Part shown: positions 8,151 to 17,082 of the stretch, one piece after another | Layout: each line of letters starts with the position of its first letter | Numbering within the stretch: the stretch's first letter is position 1 | NCBI GenBank assembly: GCA_033764775.1 | Contig: JANRIQ010000018.1 | Location: 124,001-188,000 of the forward strand | DNA length: 64,000 bases | Reading direction: 5' to 3' | From: JAWXCE01 sp033764775 | GTDB lineage: Bacteria > Pseudomonadota > Alphaproteobacteria > Rhizobiales > Rhodomicrobiaceae | The notes under the pieces: generated by a model | What the model was told of the DNA's origin: nothing | Database searches by the model: none | What the model saw: only the letters and a program-made list of their open reading frames with translations | Made by a program: the position numbers and the translations under genes

Positions 8151-8246
8151 GCGCGCATTTAGCGGACGAGTCGGCGCCCGCGCAAGCCACGCTCCCGCAT
8201 CAAGGAACTGTTAGCAGCGCGCGCGCAGCTTATGAGCGCGAAAGTC

Positions 8247-9110
8247 TTAAGCGATGGCCTTGAGGCTGGCGGGCGCCACGCTGTCGTCGGGCACGAAGAA
8301 ATCGATCTGCAAGTCCTGGGTCGGGTCGACGCGGTACTTGTCGAAGTCGGTCACGCCCTCCTCGGCGAGGAACGTGTCGTCGATGAGAAACTTGCCGGTG
8401 AACTGGCGCGACGGCTTGGTGAAAATGATGTGAGCCGCGTCGGCGACGATCTCCGGCGTGCGGCTTTTGCGGATGAGGCTGTCGCCGCCCAGAATGTTGG
8501 CGACCGCCGCCGTGGCGATGGTCGTGCGCGGCCAGAGAGCATTCACCGCCACGCCGAAGCCTTTGAACTCCGCCGCCATGCCGAGCGCACACAGGCTCAT
8601 GCCGTATTTCGCCATCGAATAGGCGACGTGGCGCTGGAACCATTTCGCCTTCATGTCGAGCGGCGGCGAGAGCATCAGCACATGCGGGTTGGCCGCCGCC
8701 TTCAGATGCGGCAGGCATGTCTTGGTGGTCAGGAACGTGCCGCGCGAGTTGATCTGATGCATCAGATCGAAGCGCTTCATCTCGGTCGCCTCGGTTGGCG
8801 TGAGCGAGATGGCGCTGGCGTTGTTCACGCAGATGTCGATCCCGCCGAAACGCGCAACCGTTTTGGCCACCGCGTCCTCCACCTGCTCCTCAAAGCGGAT
8901 GTCGCAGACAAGCGGCAGCGCCTGGCCGCCCGCCGCCTCGATCTCGCTTGCGGCGGTGAACACCGTGCCGGGCAGCTTCGGGTTCTCCTCGGCGGTCTTG
9001 GCGGCAATGGCGACGTTGGCGCCGTCCCGCGCCGCCCGAACCGCGATGGCGAGGCCGATGCCCCGGCTCCCGCCCGTGATGAACAGCGTTTTTCCGTTGA
9101 GCGGCCCCAT
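8247..9110 (-). CDS. SDR-family NAD(P)-dependent oxidoreductase (HSDL2-like)
   Basis: This 287-residue short-chain dehydrogenase has the Rossmann motif TGGSRGIGLA at residues 13-22, NNASA near 92, an active-site S-Y-K set (the Tyr-Lys pair is in AYSMAKYG near residue 165) and a region resembling hydroxysteroid-dehydrogenase-like protein 2 (ILGGDSLIRKSRTPEIVADAA). The extended C-terminus FLAEEGVTDFDKYRVDPTQDLQIDFFVPD matches that subgroup. Co-orientation with enoyl-CoA hydratase (12-base gap) and acyl-CoA dehydrogenase genes suggests a 3-hydroxyacyl-type oxidation in the same catabolic route. The substrate is unknown. Confidence 0.88.
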   Translation of the reverse strand: MGPLNGKTLFITGGSRGIGLAIAVRAARDGANVAIAAKTAEENPKLPGTVFTAASEIEAAGGQALPLVCDIRFEEQVEDAVAKTVARFGGIDICVNNASAISLTPTEATEMKRFDLMHQINSRGTFLTTKTCLPHLKAAANPHVLMLSPPLDMKAKWFQRHVAYSMAKYGMSLCALGMAAEFKGFGVAVNALWPRTTIATAAVANILGGDSLIRKSRTPEIVADAAHIIFTKPSRQFTGKFLIDDTFLAEEGVTDFDKYRVDPTQDLQIDFFVPDDSVAPASLKAIA

Positions 9111-9122
9111 GCGTATCCCCTG

Positions 9123-9866
9123 TTATGCGCGTTGAAAAAAGGCGCGGACGGCGGCCTGGCATTCCTCCGAGCGCAGACGCTCGCCGAACAGCCGCACCTC
9201 GTCCTCGATGCGTTTGGCGACCTCCGCGCCGTCGCCCTTCAGCAGGCGCTTGGAGATTTTCACCGCTTCCGGCGGCATAGCGGCGACGCGGGCGGCGGCT
9301 TTGAGCGTCTCGGCCTCCAGCGCATCCGACGGCACGACCGTGTTGACAAGCCCGGCGATGAGCGCCTGCTCCGCGCTGAACTTGCCGCCCGCCACCAGCA
9401 GCTCAAAGGCGAGCGCGTGGCCCATGATGCGGGGGCCCAAGAGGCTTGACCCAGCCTCCGGCACGAGGCCGAGCGCGGTAAACGGCGTCTGGAAGTACGA
9501 CTCCGGCGAGGCGTAAACGAGATCGCAATGCATCAGCAGCGTCGTGCCGACGCCGACCGCAAGGCCATCGACGCCCGCGATGAGGGGCTTCTCCAGCCCG
9601 GCGACGAGCTTCAGGAACTGGGTGATCTTCGCGATGTCTTGCGCCAGCGAGCCGGACGCCATGAAATCCTTTAGGTCGTTGCCCGCGGTGAATGCGCCCT
9701 GCGCGCCCAAGAGCACATGCGCACGCACGCTCGCATCCGCCTCGCCGGTTGTCAGCGCCTCCGAGATCGCGGCGTACATCTCTCCCGAGATGGCGTTCTT
9801 CTTCTCCGGCCGGTTGAACCGGATGGTCTGCACCGCGCCGTGGCGCTGAATGTCCATGTGCGTCAT
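9123..9866 (-). CDS. Enoyl-CoA hydratase/isomerase family protein
   Basis: The 247-residue crotonase-fold protein shows the CoA/oxyanion-hole segments GAFTAGNDLKDF (about residues 57-68) and DGLAVGVGTTLLMHCDLVYA (near 95-115), and the PFTALGLVPEAGSS strand with one candidate catalytic Glu. The second hydratase Glu of classical enzymes is not obvious, so isomerase activity is possible. The start is the ATG at 9866, preceded by an AAGGAGGG Shine-Dalgarno; the longer frame runs into the dehydrogenase gene. The upstream acyl-CoA dehydrogenase stops 11 bases before. The product probably acts in fatty-acid or branched-acid beta-oxidation. Confidence 0.88.
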   Translation of the reverse strand: MTHMDIQRHGAVQTIRFNRPEKKNAISGEMYAAISEALTTGEADASVRAHVLLGAQGAFTAGNDLKDFMASGSLAQDIAKITQFLKLVAGLEKPLIAGVDGLAVGVGTTLLMHCDLVYASPESYFQTPFTALGLVPEAGSSLLGPRIMGHALAFELLVAGGKFSAEQALIAGLVNTVVPSDALEAETLKAAARVAAMPPEAVKISKRLLKGDGAEVAKRIEDEVRLFGERLRSEECQAAVRAFFQRA

Positions 9867-9877
9867 GCCGCCCTCCT

Positions 9878-11644
9878 TCACGCCGCGAATACCGCCGCCG
9901 CGTCCTCGGCGATGGTGGAATAGCCGGTCGTCACCGCTGTTTTCAGCCATGACGTTTCCGGCGCGAGATGCTCGGCGAAGTGCCGGGCGAGCGCGATTCG
10001 GGCCTGCGCTTCGCCCGCCCCTCGAGCTGCGGCGAGCGCGCCCTTCGCCAGATACACCCCGCCCGTCGCCACGCCGAACAAGCGCAGGAAAGGCGTCGCC
10101 ACCGAGAGCGCGGCGCGCTGTTTATCTCTCAGTGCAGCGAGCATGAACCGCGTCGCCTCGTCCAGCGCGTCCACGGCCTCGGACAGGCGGACGGCGGCGA
10201 GGCCAAACGCGAGTTCGTTCGACGCTTTCACATCGCGCACGATGGCGCGCAGCTCCTCAATGTGCGCGGCAACCACCTGGCCGCCGCCGAGCGGCAGCTT
10301 GCGCGTCACCAGGTCGATGGCCTGAATACCGTTGGTGCCCTCATAGATCGGGGCGATGCGCGCGTCGCGAAGGTGCTGCGCGGCGCCCGTCTCCTCGACA
10401 TAGCCCATGCCGCCGTGCACCTGGATGCCTTTTGACGCAACTTCCACGCCCACATCCGTGCCGTAGGCCTTGGCGACGGGCGTGAGCAGCGCCGCGAGGG
10501 CGCCCGCGCGTTCGCGCTCGCCCGCGTCCGCCGCGTGGAACGACACATCCATCGCCACGCCCGCCGTCAGCGAAATCGCCCGGGCCGCGGCCACCTTCGC
10601 TTTCATGTTGAGAAGCATCCGCGCCACGTCCGGGTGTTCGAGGATCGGCTCGGACTGGTCGCCCTCCCCGCCCTGCTTACGGTCGCGCGCATATTGCAGC
10701 GCGTGCTGGAACGCGCGGTCGCCGATGCCGACCCCTTGCGCGCCAACCGCCAGCCGCGCCGCGATCATCATTGTGAACATGGCTTGCAGCCCACGGTTCG
10801 GCTCGCCCACCATCCACCCGGTCGCGCCGCCCTTGTCGCCGAAGATCATCACGCAGGTCGGGCTGGCGTGGATGCCGATCTTATGCTCCAGCTTCGCGCA
10901 GTAAACGTCGTTGCGGGCCCCCAGCGATCCATCGGCGTTCACGAGGTGTTTCGGCACGAGGAACAGGGAGATGCCACGCGTGCCGGGCGGCGCATCGGGC
11001 AGGCGCGCGAGCACGAGGTGGATGATGTTGTCCGTCATCTCGTGGTCGCCGTAGGTGATGTAAATCTTGGTGCCGGTGATCTTGTACGTCCCGTCGCCCT
11101 GCGGTTCGGCGCGGGTTTTCAGGAAGCGCAGATCGCTGCCCGCTTGCGGCTCGGTGAGCTGCATGGTGCCCGTCCATTCGCCGGAGACCATCTTGGCGAG
11201 GTATTTGTCCTTAAGCTCCTGCGAGCCATGCGCGTTGATCGCCTCCACGGCGCCTTGCGTGAGAAGCGGACACAGGCCGAACGCCATGTTCGCCGCGTTC
11301 CACATCTCGTCCGCCGCGAGCGCCAAACTGTGCGGCAGGGCCTGCCCGCCATATTCCTTGGGCGCGGTGAGGCTGCCCCAGCCCGCCTCCACCCATTTGC
11401 CATAAGCCTCCGTCCAGCCGTCCGGCGTGATGACGCGGCCGTCGATGAGGCGCGACCCCTGCTGGTCGCCCGCCCAGTTCAGCGGCGCGAGCTGCTCGGA
11501 CGCGAACTTGCCCGCCTCCTCGAGAATGGCCGAAGCCGTGTCCGCGTCGAGATCGTCGTAAAGGCCCTGCTCGACAAGTTTCGGGAAACCGGCGATATAA
11601 TTGAGCGTGAACAGGATGTCGGCGACAGGCGCTACGTAAGCCAT
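9878..11644 (-). CDS. Acyl-CoA dehydrogenase, long (588-residue) form
   Basis: This FAD-dependent enzyme introduces the alpha-beta double bond in acyl-CoA and passes electrons to ETF. The N-terminal acyl-CoA dehydrogenase domains are followed by the FAD-binding segment QLTEPQAGSDLRFLKT and the central beta domain TGTKIYITYGDHEM. The catalytic Glu lies in APIYEGTNGIQAIDLV near residue 440. A C-terminal extension of about 130 residues is typical of the AcdA/FadE-like 590-residue group. ATG 11644 is chosen because the sequence upstream (frame open to 11722) is basic and non-conserved. It is the first gene of the three-gene minus-strand operon. Confidence 0.93.
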   Translation of the reverse strand: MAYVAPVADILFTLNYIAGFPKLVEQGLYDDLDADTASAILEEAGKFASEQLAPLNWAGDQQGSRLIDGRVITPDGWTEAYGKWVEAGWGSLTAPKEYGGQALPHSLALAADEMWNAANMAFGLCPLLTQGAVEAINAHGSQELKDKYLAKMVSGEWTGTMQLTEPQAGSDLRFLKTRAEPQGDGTYKITGTKIYITYGDHEMTDNIIHLVLARLPDAPPGTRGISLFLVPKHLVNADGSLGARNDVYCAKLEHKIGIHASPTCVMIFGDKGGATGWMVGEPNRGLQAMFTMMIAARLAVGAQGVGIGDRAFQHALQYARDRKQGGEGDQSEPILEHPDVARMLLNMKAKVAAARAISLTAGVAMDVSFHAADAGERERAGALAALLTPVAKAYGTDVGVEVASKGIQVHGGMGYVEETGAAQHLRDARIAPIYEGTNGIQAIDLVTRKLPLGGGQVVAAHIEELRAIVRDVKASNELAFGLAAVRLSEAVDALDEATRFMLAALRDKQRAALSVATPFLRLFGVATGGVYLAKGALAAARGAGEAQARIALARHFAEHLAPETSWLKTAVTTGYSTIAEDAAAVFAA

Positions 11645-11746
11645 GGCGTCTCCCCAAGCGCGCCGCCGTTTATGTGGGCAGCGCTTCCAAAAAAGCATGA
11701 AGCGGTCGCGCATGATGCGCAAGCGTATATTTAGGAAAACTAAAGC

Positions 11747-12712
11747 GTGGATTTAGCCGGCAAGAATGCGCACTCCGCCCATCTCCTGCGCGCAGGTAAT
11801 GACGCGGTCGCGGCGGCAGGCGCGATCATTCGCAGCGGCGGGCTTGTGGCGTTCGCGACGGAGACGGTCTACGGCCTCGGCGCGGACGCGACCAACGCGG
11901 CGGCGGTCGCGCGCATTTTTGCGGCGAAGGGGCGGCCTAGCCACAATCCGCTGATCGTGCACGTGGAAGGACTTACGCAGGCTGAGGAGTACGCCGAGTT
12001 GGGCGAGGCGGCGCGCGCGCTGGCGGCGGCGTTCTGGCCTGGCCCGCTCACCATCGTCGCGCCGCTGGGGAAGGACGCGCGGCTTGCCGGGGCGGTCACC
12101 GCAGGATTGCCGACCGTCGCCCTGCGCGCGCCTGCTCATCCCACAGCGCAGGCCCTTTTGCGCGCCGCGGATCGCCCCATCGCCGCGCCGAGCGCCAACC
12201 GCTCCGGCCATGTGAGCGCGACGGCGGCGGAGCATGTCGCGGCCGACTTGCGCGACGCGGTGGATATGATTTTGGACAGCGGCCCCTGCCCAGGCGGCCT
12301 GGAGTCGAGCATCGTCAGCGTCGCTGGGGAGCCAGCGCTGCTCCGGCCTGGAGCGATCCCGCGCGAGGCGCTCGAAGCGGTGTGCGGGCCGCTCGCCGAC
12401 GCGGGCGAGACCGTGCAGGCGCCCGGAATGTTGGCGAGCCATTACGCGCCCGCTGCGCGCCTCCGCCTCAACGCCGACGTGGCCCAACCGGGCGAGGCGC
12501 ATCTCGGCTTCGGCGGCGTCGCCGGCGATCTCAACCTCAGCCCGCGCGGCGATCTGGCGGAGGCCGCCGCGAACCTGTTCGCCTATTTGCGTCGGCTGGA
12601 TGTAGGCGGAGCGCGGGCCATCGCCGTCGCTCCCATCCCCGCACACGGCCTCGGCGAGGCGATCAACGACCGGCTGCGACGCGCCGCCGCCCCGCGAGGG
12701 CTCCATGACTGA
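11747..12712 (+). CDS. L-threonylcarbamoyladenylate synthase, Sua5/YrdC family
   Basis: This 321-residue enzyme makes threonylcarbamoyl-AMP from threonine, bicarbonate and ATP for the t6A37 modification of ANN-decoding tRNAs. The YrdC domain covers residues 20-205 with GGLVAFATETVYGLGADA, the KGRPSHNPLIVHV motif and APSANRSGHVSAT. The C-terminal Sua5 domain (APGMLASHYAPAARLRL) makes it the long Sua5 form rather than short TsaC. It begins with GTG 11747, with AGGA about 11 bases upstream. It is divergent from the acyl-CoA dehydrogenase gene and overlaps the next gene by 8 bases. Confidence 0.93.
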   Translation: MDLAGKNAHSAHLLRAGNDAVAAAGAIIRSGGLVAFATETVYGLGADATNAAAVARIFAAKGRPSHNPLIVHVEGLTQAEEYAELGEAARALAAAFWPGPLTIVAPLGKDARLAGAVTAGLPTVALRAPAHPTAQALLRAADRPIAAPSANRSGHVSATAAEHVAADLRDAVDMILDSGPCPGGLESSIVSVAGEPALLRPGAIPREALEAVCGPLADAGETVQAPGMLASHYAPAARLRLNADVAQPGEAHLGFGGVAGDLNLSPRGDLAEAAANLFAYLRRLDVGGARAIAVAPIPAHGLGEAINDRLRRAAAPRGLHD

Positions 12713-14114
12713 ACGCCCTACGCCCGAAACGCTCGACCGCTTCGCACGCATCGTCGGCGAGAAAAACGCCATCCGCGACGAGGCCGAGATGGGCCCCTAC
12801 CTCACGGAGTGGCGCGAGCGCTATCGCGGGCGCACGCCGATGGTGTTGAAGCCCGGCTCGACCGAGGAGGTGGCGGCGATCCTAAAGCTCGCGAGCGAGA
12901 CGCGCACGGCCGTCGTGCCGCAAGGGGGCAACACGGGACTGGTCGGCGGGCAAATCCCGTTCGGCGAGGAAATCGTGCTGGCGCTGTCGCGGCTCAATCG
13001 CATCTGCGAGGTGGACTTGGGCGGGAACACGATGACGGTGGAGGCGGGGGTGACGCTCAGCAGCGCGCAGGCTGCGGCGGAGAGCGCCGGGCGGCTGTTC
13101 CCGCTCAGTCTGGCGAGCGAAGGCTCTTGCCAGATCGGCGGAAACCTGGCGACGAACGCGGGCGGCGTGCAGGTGCTCGCCTACGGCAACGCGCGCGATC
13201 TGACGCTCGGGCTGGAGGTCGTGCTGGCGAGCGGTGAAGTGTGGAACGGCCTCAAGGCGCTGCGCAAGGACAACACGGGCTACGACCTGAAAAACCTGTT
13301 CATCGGTTCTGAGGGCACGCTCGGCGTCATCACGGCGGCGACGCTGAAGCTGTTTCCGCAGCCGAAGGAGGTCGCGACCGCCTTTGCCGGGCTGGCGACG
13401 CTTGAAGACGCGGCGCGGCTCTTTAACCTTGCCCGCGAGGCGGCAGGCCCTGCGCTGACCCTGTTCGAGCTAATGCCGCGCATCGGCGTGGAGATGGTCG
13501 TCAATCACATGGGCGGGCGCGACCCGCTCTCAGAGCCGCACCCGTGGTATGCGCTCATCGACCTGTCCGCGCATCAGGAGGGCATCGCGACTGACATGCT
13601 TGCTCAGATCATCGGGCGGGGGGTCGGGGAGGGCTTTGTCGCCGACGCGGCTATGCCCACATCGCTGGCGCAGGCGCAGACCTTGCGGCATCTGCGGGAG
13701 GCGATGTCGGAGGCGCAGAAGTTTGAGGGCGGCAGCATCAAGCACGATGTGTCCGTGCCCGTCGCGGCTGTGCCCGCCTTCATCGCGGCGGCGTCCGCGG
13801 CGGTGGAGCGCCTCATCCCGGGCGCGCGGACCGTGCCGTTTGGCCATTTCGGCGACGGCAACATCCATTTCAACGTGACCCAACCGGCCGGCGCCGACAA
13901 GGCCGCGTTCCTGGCGCGCTGGGAGGAGGTCTCCGAGGCGGTTCACGACATCGTGGCGGAGATGGGCGGCTCCATCAGCGCGGAGCACGGCGTCGGCCGC
14001 ATGAAGCGCGAGGAAATCGCCCGCCGCAAAAGCCCGGTCGAGATGACGCTGATGCGTCAGATCAAGGCGGCGCTTGACCCGCGCGGCATCCTCAACCCCG
14101 GCAAGCTGCTTTAG
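12705..14114 (+). CDS. FAD-binding oxidase/dehydrogenase, GlcD / D-2-hydroxyglutarate dehydrogenase type
   Basis: This 469-residue VAO-fold flavoprotein has the FAD-binding PCMH domain at about residues 45-225, with PQGGNTGLVGGQIP (pyrophosphate binding) and NLATNAGGVQVLAYGNARDL. The cap/C-terminal domain carries FGHFGDGNIHFNV with the metal-binding histidines, and SAEHGVGRMKREE near the end, closing with ILNPGKLL. Relatives oxidise D-lactate, glycolate or D-2-hydroxyglutarate and feed electrons to quinone or cytochrome. A single-subunit protein with these motifs fits D-2-HG/D-lactate dehydrogenase best. The start overlaps the Sua5 stop, so it is probably translationally coupled. Confidence 0.9.
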   Translation: MTERPTPETLDRFARIVGEKNAIRDEAEMGPYLTEWRERYRGRTPMVLKPGSTEEVAAILKLASETRTAVVPQGGNTGLVGGQIPFGEEIVLALSRLNRICEVDLGGNTMTVEAGVTLSSAQAAAESAGRLFPLSLASEGSCQIGGNLATNAGGVQVLAYGNARDLTLGLEVVLASGEVWNGLKALRKDNTGYDLKNLFIGSEGTLGVITAATLKLFPQPKEVATAFAGLATLEDAARLFNLAREAAGPALTLFELMPRIGVEMVVNHMGGRDPLSEPHPWYALIDLSAHQEGIATDMLAQIIGRGVGEGFVADAAMPTSLAQAQTLRHLREAMSEAQKFEGGSIKHDVSVPVAAVPAFIAAASAAVERLIPGARTVPFGHFGDGNIHFNVTQPAGADKAAFLARWEEVSEAVHDIVAEMGGSISAEHGVGRMKREEIARRKSPVEMTLMRQIKAALDPRGILNPGKLL

Positions 14115-14115
14115 C

Positions 14116-14754
14116 TCACGCCGCTTTCATCCAGTCGAGCACCTGCGTGGAGTAGGCCTCCAGCGCGCGATCGTGCATATCGGAGAAGCCTTGATCCACT
14201 GCGACGCCGAGAAGACCGTTGCCCGCGTAGCCCGCCGCGAGGCGATCCATTTTTGCAAGCTCCACCCCGGTTTTGGCGTCCTTCAGCACCGTGACCGCCC
14301 CGATCATCGGGCTGCCGCCCAGCACCACGCGGCGCGCCGCCGATGGGATGTCGAACGCATGCACCGTCACATGAACGACGACCCCGCGCGATCCCTGAAA
14401 CCGCGGCGAGAGTTTTGCGTTCAGTTTTTCCTGGATCAGCTTTCCGAGCTTATCGCGAATATAGGCCTCGCTCTCTGGGCTGGAGCGAACCTCCTCCCGC
14501 TCGGCGTTCGCTTCCTCCTCGGTGCGATGACGCCAGGCCTTTTTTTTGACGCCCGCGCTCTCGTCCCGCTTCTGGGCGTATTCGATCTCCGCTTCCTCCC
14601 ATCGGATCACGGCGGTTGGCGCATACGCGATCTCGACGCGCTCCACGCGGGCGCCGACGAGTTCCTCTTTCGACAAAGACATGGTGGAGGTGGCGCATCC
14701 CGACGCCAGGGACGCCGCAGCGATCAACAAACCCGCACAAATCAAACGCCGCAT
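14116..14754 (-). CDS. Putative outer-membrane lipoprotein of unknown function
   Basis: The 212-residue product has a lipoprotein signal peptide: MRRLICAGLLIAAASLASGC with lipobox LASG-C at residue 20. The mature part contains a charged region (residues 60-95, many Glu/Lys/Arg) followed by a predicted beta-rich segment with VVVHVTVHAFDIPSAARRVVLGGSP. This resembles the many small lipoproteins that form periplasmic scaffolds, but I recognise no named family with certainty. ATG 14754 is chosen because it starts the signal peptide; the frame upstream is non-secretory. Convergent with the FAD dehydrogenase gene. Confidence 0.75.
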   Translation of the reverse strand: MRRLICAGLLIAAASLASGCATSTMSLSKEELVGARVERVEIAYAPTAVIRWEEAEIEYAQKRDESAGVKKKAWRHRTEEEANAEREEVRSSPESEAYIRDKLGKLIQEKLNAKLSPRFQGSRGVVVHVTVHAFDIPSAARRVVLGGSPMIGAVTVLKDAKTGVELAKMDRLAAGYAGNGLLGVAVDQGFSDMHDRALEAYSTQVLDWMKAA

Positions 14755-14894
14755 ATGACCCCCAGTCTCCCGCCTATAAGATGGCCGCGAGCATGCGGGC
14801 GGCCAAGTGCGACAAGGCCACACCAACGGGCCATCGCCGAGAGAAATCAAGCGGGCCTCGGCCCTCTCGGCGTCCTCACCCCCGGCTGGCCGCT

Positions 14895-15521
14895 TTAGCG
14901 CTCGTCCTCGCCCGCCGCATCGCCCATGTCGTCGATGGGCCGTAGTGAGGGCGATGCGTCCGCCAGTTCCTCGCCCGCGCCTTCGCCGCCAGCCTTGCCG
15001 CGGCGGGACGCCTTGGCCACCGCCTGGTCCAGGTCGATCTGCGAGCACAAGCCGAGGGCGACCGGGTCTTGCGGCACGAGCGTCGAGGAGTTCCAGTGGG
15101 AGCGGTCGCGGATGGACTGAATGGTGGGTTTGGTGGTGCCCACGAGCCGCATGATCTGCGTGTCCTTCAGTTCCGGGTGGTTGCGCAGCAGCCAGAGGAT
15201 GGCGTTGGGACGCTCGTGCCGCTTTGAAACGGGCGTGTATTTGGGCGCGCGCTTGGAGCGCATCTCGGGCAGCGCCACCTTAGAGCGGGCGAGCCGCAGT
15301 CTGTGATTGGGGTTCTCCTGCGCGCGGGCGATCTCATCCCGCGTCAGTTGACCGGAGGTGATCGGATCGCTCCCGCGGATGCCCTGGGCCACGTCTCCAT
15401 CGGCGATCGCCTTCACCTGCAGTGGATGCAGCCCGCAGAAATCGGCGATCTGGTCGAAGGTGAGCGAGCTGTTCTCGACGAGCCAGACGGCCGTCGCCTG
15501 CGGCATCAGAGGTCTATCCAT
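14895..15521 (-). CDS. trcR: DUF1013-family cell-cycle transcriptional regulator, TrcR-like
   Basis: This 208-residue protein is conserved across alphaproteobacteria. The N-terminal ATAVWLVENSSLTFDQIADFCGLHPLQVKAIADGD and the central SKRHERPNAILWLLRNHPELKDTQIMRLVGTTKPTIQSIRDRSHWNS both look like helix-turn-helix elements. The C-terminal about 40 residues are acidic and low-complexity. DUF1013 proteins are annotated as TrcR, an RNA-polymerase-associated cell-cycle regulator. ATG 15521 is used; Met6 is an alternative. No operon partner is evident. The RcdA homologue lies 2 kb away. Confidence 0.88.
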   Translation of the reverse strand: MDRPLMPQATAVWLVENSSLTFDQIADFCGLHPLQVKAIADGDVAQGIRGSDPITSGQLTRDEIARAQENPNHRLRLARSKVALPEMRSKRAPKYTPVSKRHERPNAILWLLRNHPELKDTQIMRLVGTTKPTIQSIRDRSHWNSSTLVPQDPVALGLCSQIDLDQAVAKASRRGKAGGEGAGEELADASPSLRPIDDMGDAAGEDER

Positions 15522-15671
15522 GGGTCGTATCCTTGCGTGAACCGAAAAGCGGAGCTTCTCGGAGCCAATCCCAGCTGGTTTTCAGGAGAGGCGTCAAAAC
15601 TGACGATGTAGATATAATGCGCCTCGCGGCCCTGCGCAAATCGCATTCGCGCCGCTAAGCGAAGTTTTGCG

Positions 15672-16664
15672 TCAGATGGTGAGGATGATTTTGCCCATGT
15701 GCGCGTTCGATTCCATGCGCGCGTGCGCGGCGGCGGCCTCGGCGAGCGGGAACGTGCTGTCGATGACCGCGCGCACCTGGCCGGCCTCGATGAGCGGCCA
15801 CACCATCGCCTCAAGCCCTTGCGCGATGCCCGCTTTCACCTGCGCCGGCCGCGCCCGCAGCGTCGAGCCGGTGATGGTGATCCGCTTCAGCATCACGCGC
15901 ATGAAATCGACGCTCGCTCGCGATCCCTGCAGAAACGCGATCTGCACGATGCGCGCGTCCTCCGCGCAGGCGCGGATGTTGCGCTCGATGTAGTCGCCGC
16001 CGACCATGTCGAGGATAAGGTCGACGCCGCGACCGTCCGTCGCCGCCTTCGCCGCCTCGACAAAATCCTCCGTGCGGTGGTTGATGGCGCGCTCGGCGCC
16101 GAGCTTCAGGCACATGGCGCATTTCTCCGGCGAACCGGCCGTCGCCAGAACCCGCGCACCGAAGGCTTTCGCGGTTTGGATCGCCGCCACGCCAATGCCG
16201 CTCGCGCCGCCGTGGACCAGGAACGTCTCGCCCGCCTTCAGCGCGCCGCGCCCGAACACGTTGTGCGCGACTGTGAAGAACGTCTCAGGCAACGACGCCG
16301 CCTCAGCCATGCTCAAGCCTTTTGGGATGGGCAGCGTCGAGCCTTCGTCCGCCACGCAATACTCCGCATAGCCGCCGCCTGAAAGGAGCGCGCAGACCCG
16401 GTCGCCGAGGCGGTAGCGCTCTACGCCCTCCCCGAGCGCTGCGACCACGCCGGCCGCCTCCAGCCCCAAAATCTCCGGCGCGCCCGGCGGCGGCGGGTAC
16501 AGCCCTTGCCGCTGCAGCACATCCGGCCGGTTGACGCCCGCGGCCGCCGTTTGAATGAGAATTTGCCCCCGGCCGGGCGCCGGACGCGGGGCCTGCCCCA
16601 GGCTCATCACATCCGGCCCGCCCGCTCCGCTCGTCACGATCGCCTTCATCATGTTCGGCGCCAT
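15672..16664 (-). CDS. NAD(P)H:quinone oxidoreductase, zinc-free MDR (zeta-crystallin/PIG3-like)
   Basis: This 330-residue medium-chain reductase has an N-terminal GroES-like domain (AAAGVNRPDVLQRQGLYPPPPGAPEILGLEAAGVV) and a Rossmann NADPH domain with LVHGGASGIGVAAIQTAKAFGARVLATA near residues 145-172. Catalytic zinc Cys residues are absent, consistent with the quinone oxidoreductase / TP53I3 group. ATG 16664 is selected; the longer upstream frame is not conserved and would overlap the divergent DUF1192 gene, which starts 92 bases away. Likely a cytosolic one- or two-electron quinone/enone reductase. Confidence 0.9.
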   Translation of the reverse strand: MAPNMMKAIVTSGAGGPDVMSLGQAPRPAPGRGQILIQTAAAGVNRPDVLQRQGLYPPPPGAPEILGLEAAGVVAALGEGVERYRLGDRVCALLSGGGYAEYCVADEGSTLPIPKGLSMAEAASLPETFFTVAHNVFGRGALKAGETFLVHGGASGIGVAAIQTAKAFGARVLATAGSPEKCAMCLKLGAERAINHRTEDFVEAAKAATDGRGVDLILDMVGGDYIERNIRACAEDARIVQIAFLQGSRASVDFMRVMLKRITITGSTLRARPAQVKAGIAQGLEAMVWPLIEAGQVRAVIDSTFPLAEAAAAHARMESNAHMGKIILTI

Positions 16665-16756
16665 CTTTTTCCCTCTGTCCTGGCGGCAGTATAGCGCGTC
16701 GCCACGCGCGGCGACATTCGCCACGTTAACGGACCAACGGAAAAAAGGATGCCGCC

Positions 16757-16939
16757 ATGTGGGACGAGGAGACAAAACCGAAAGCGGCGCCCGCCCTTGG
16801 CGCGGATCTGTCGCGCATAGGGGTCGAGGAATTGGAGGAGCGGCTGCGCCAGTTGGACGCCGAGATCGCCCGCGTGCGTTTAGCGCTCCAAGACCGGCGC
16901 CGGCTGGCCGATGCGGCTGCGGCGACGTTCAAGCGCTGA
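16757..16939 (+). CDS. DUF1192-family small protein
   Basis: This 60-residue protein is typical of alphaproteobacteria. The core, IGVEELEERLRQLDAEIARVRLAL, is an amphipathic coiled-coil-like helix. An acidic N-terminus begins MWDEE. An AAAGGA-type Shine-Dalgarno sits just upstream of the ATG. The function is unknown; position between the quinone reductase gene and the RcdA-like gene is the only context. Confidence 0.88.
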   Translation: MWDEETKPKAAPALGADLSRIGVEELEERLRQLDAEIARVRLALQDRRRLADAAAATFKR

Positions 16940-16944
16940 GCGGC

Positions 16945-16959
16945 GTTAACCATTGTTTA
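16945..16959 (+). promoter_or_regulatory. CtrA-like binding site
   Basis: TTAACCATTGTTTAT contains an exact rhizobial CtrA half-site TTAACCAT (16945-16952) and matches the TTAA-N7-TTAA consensus except for the last base. It lies immediately after the DUF1192 gene and upstream of a terminator-bounded segment and of the RcdA gene. Assigned by consensus only. Confidence 0.45.
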
Positions 16960-16964
16960 TGGAA

Positions 16965-17082
16965 TGGGTGGTAGCTTTTGCTTGTTCCGAACATGGAGCG
17001 AAGGGGGTCCCCTCTCCCCTTCTAGCCTAACGCTGCACCTCGAAAAACGGGCCGCTTGCCGCAAGCAGCCCGTTTTCTTTTT
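16965..17082 (+). ncRNA. Candidate small RNA with Rho-independent terminator
   Basis: The roughly 300-bp gap between the DUF1192 gene (ends 16939) and the rcdA start (17247) has no convincing ORF but ends in a strong terminator at 17043-17082. The segment before it contains a C-rich stretch (ccccTCTcccc around 17011-17021) partly pairable with an upstream G-run (17006-17010). This is reminiscent of Hfq-dependent alphaproteobacterial sRNAs with CU-rich, ribosome-binding-site-pairing loops. The 5' end is a guess placed after the CtrA-like box. A simple terminator of the DUF1192 transcript is the alternative. Confidence 0.4.
17043..17082 (+). terminator. Rho-independent terminator
   Basis: AAAACGGGC-C-GCTTG faces CAAGC-A-GCCCGTTTT around a CCG loop, with one opposed mismatch, and is followed by a T-rich tract (TTTTCTTTTT, 17073-17082). 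The A-run on the 5' side makes it potentially bidirectional, but nothing to the right is transcribed leftwards into it. Confidence 0.9.

Noticed and set aside
14116..15048. Longer version of the lipoprotein gene
   Set aside because: The extra 98 residues are basic and low-complexity and would bury the lipoprotein signal peptide.
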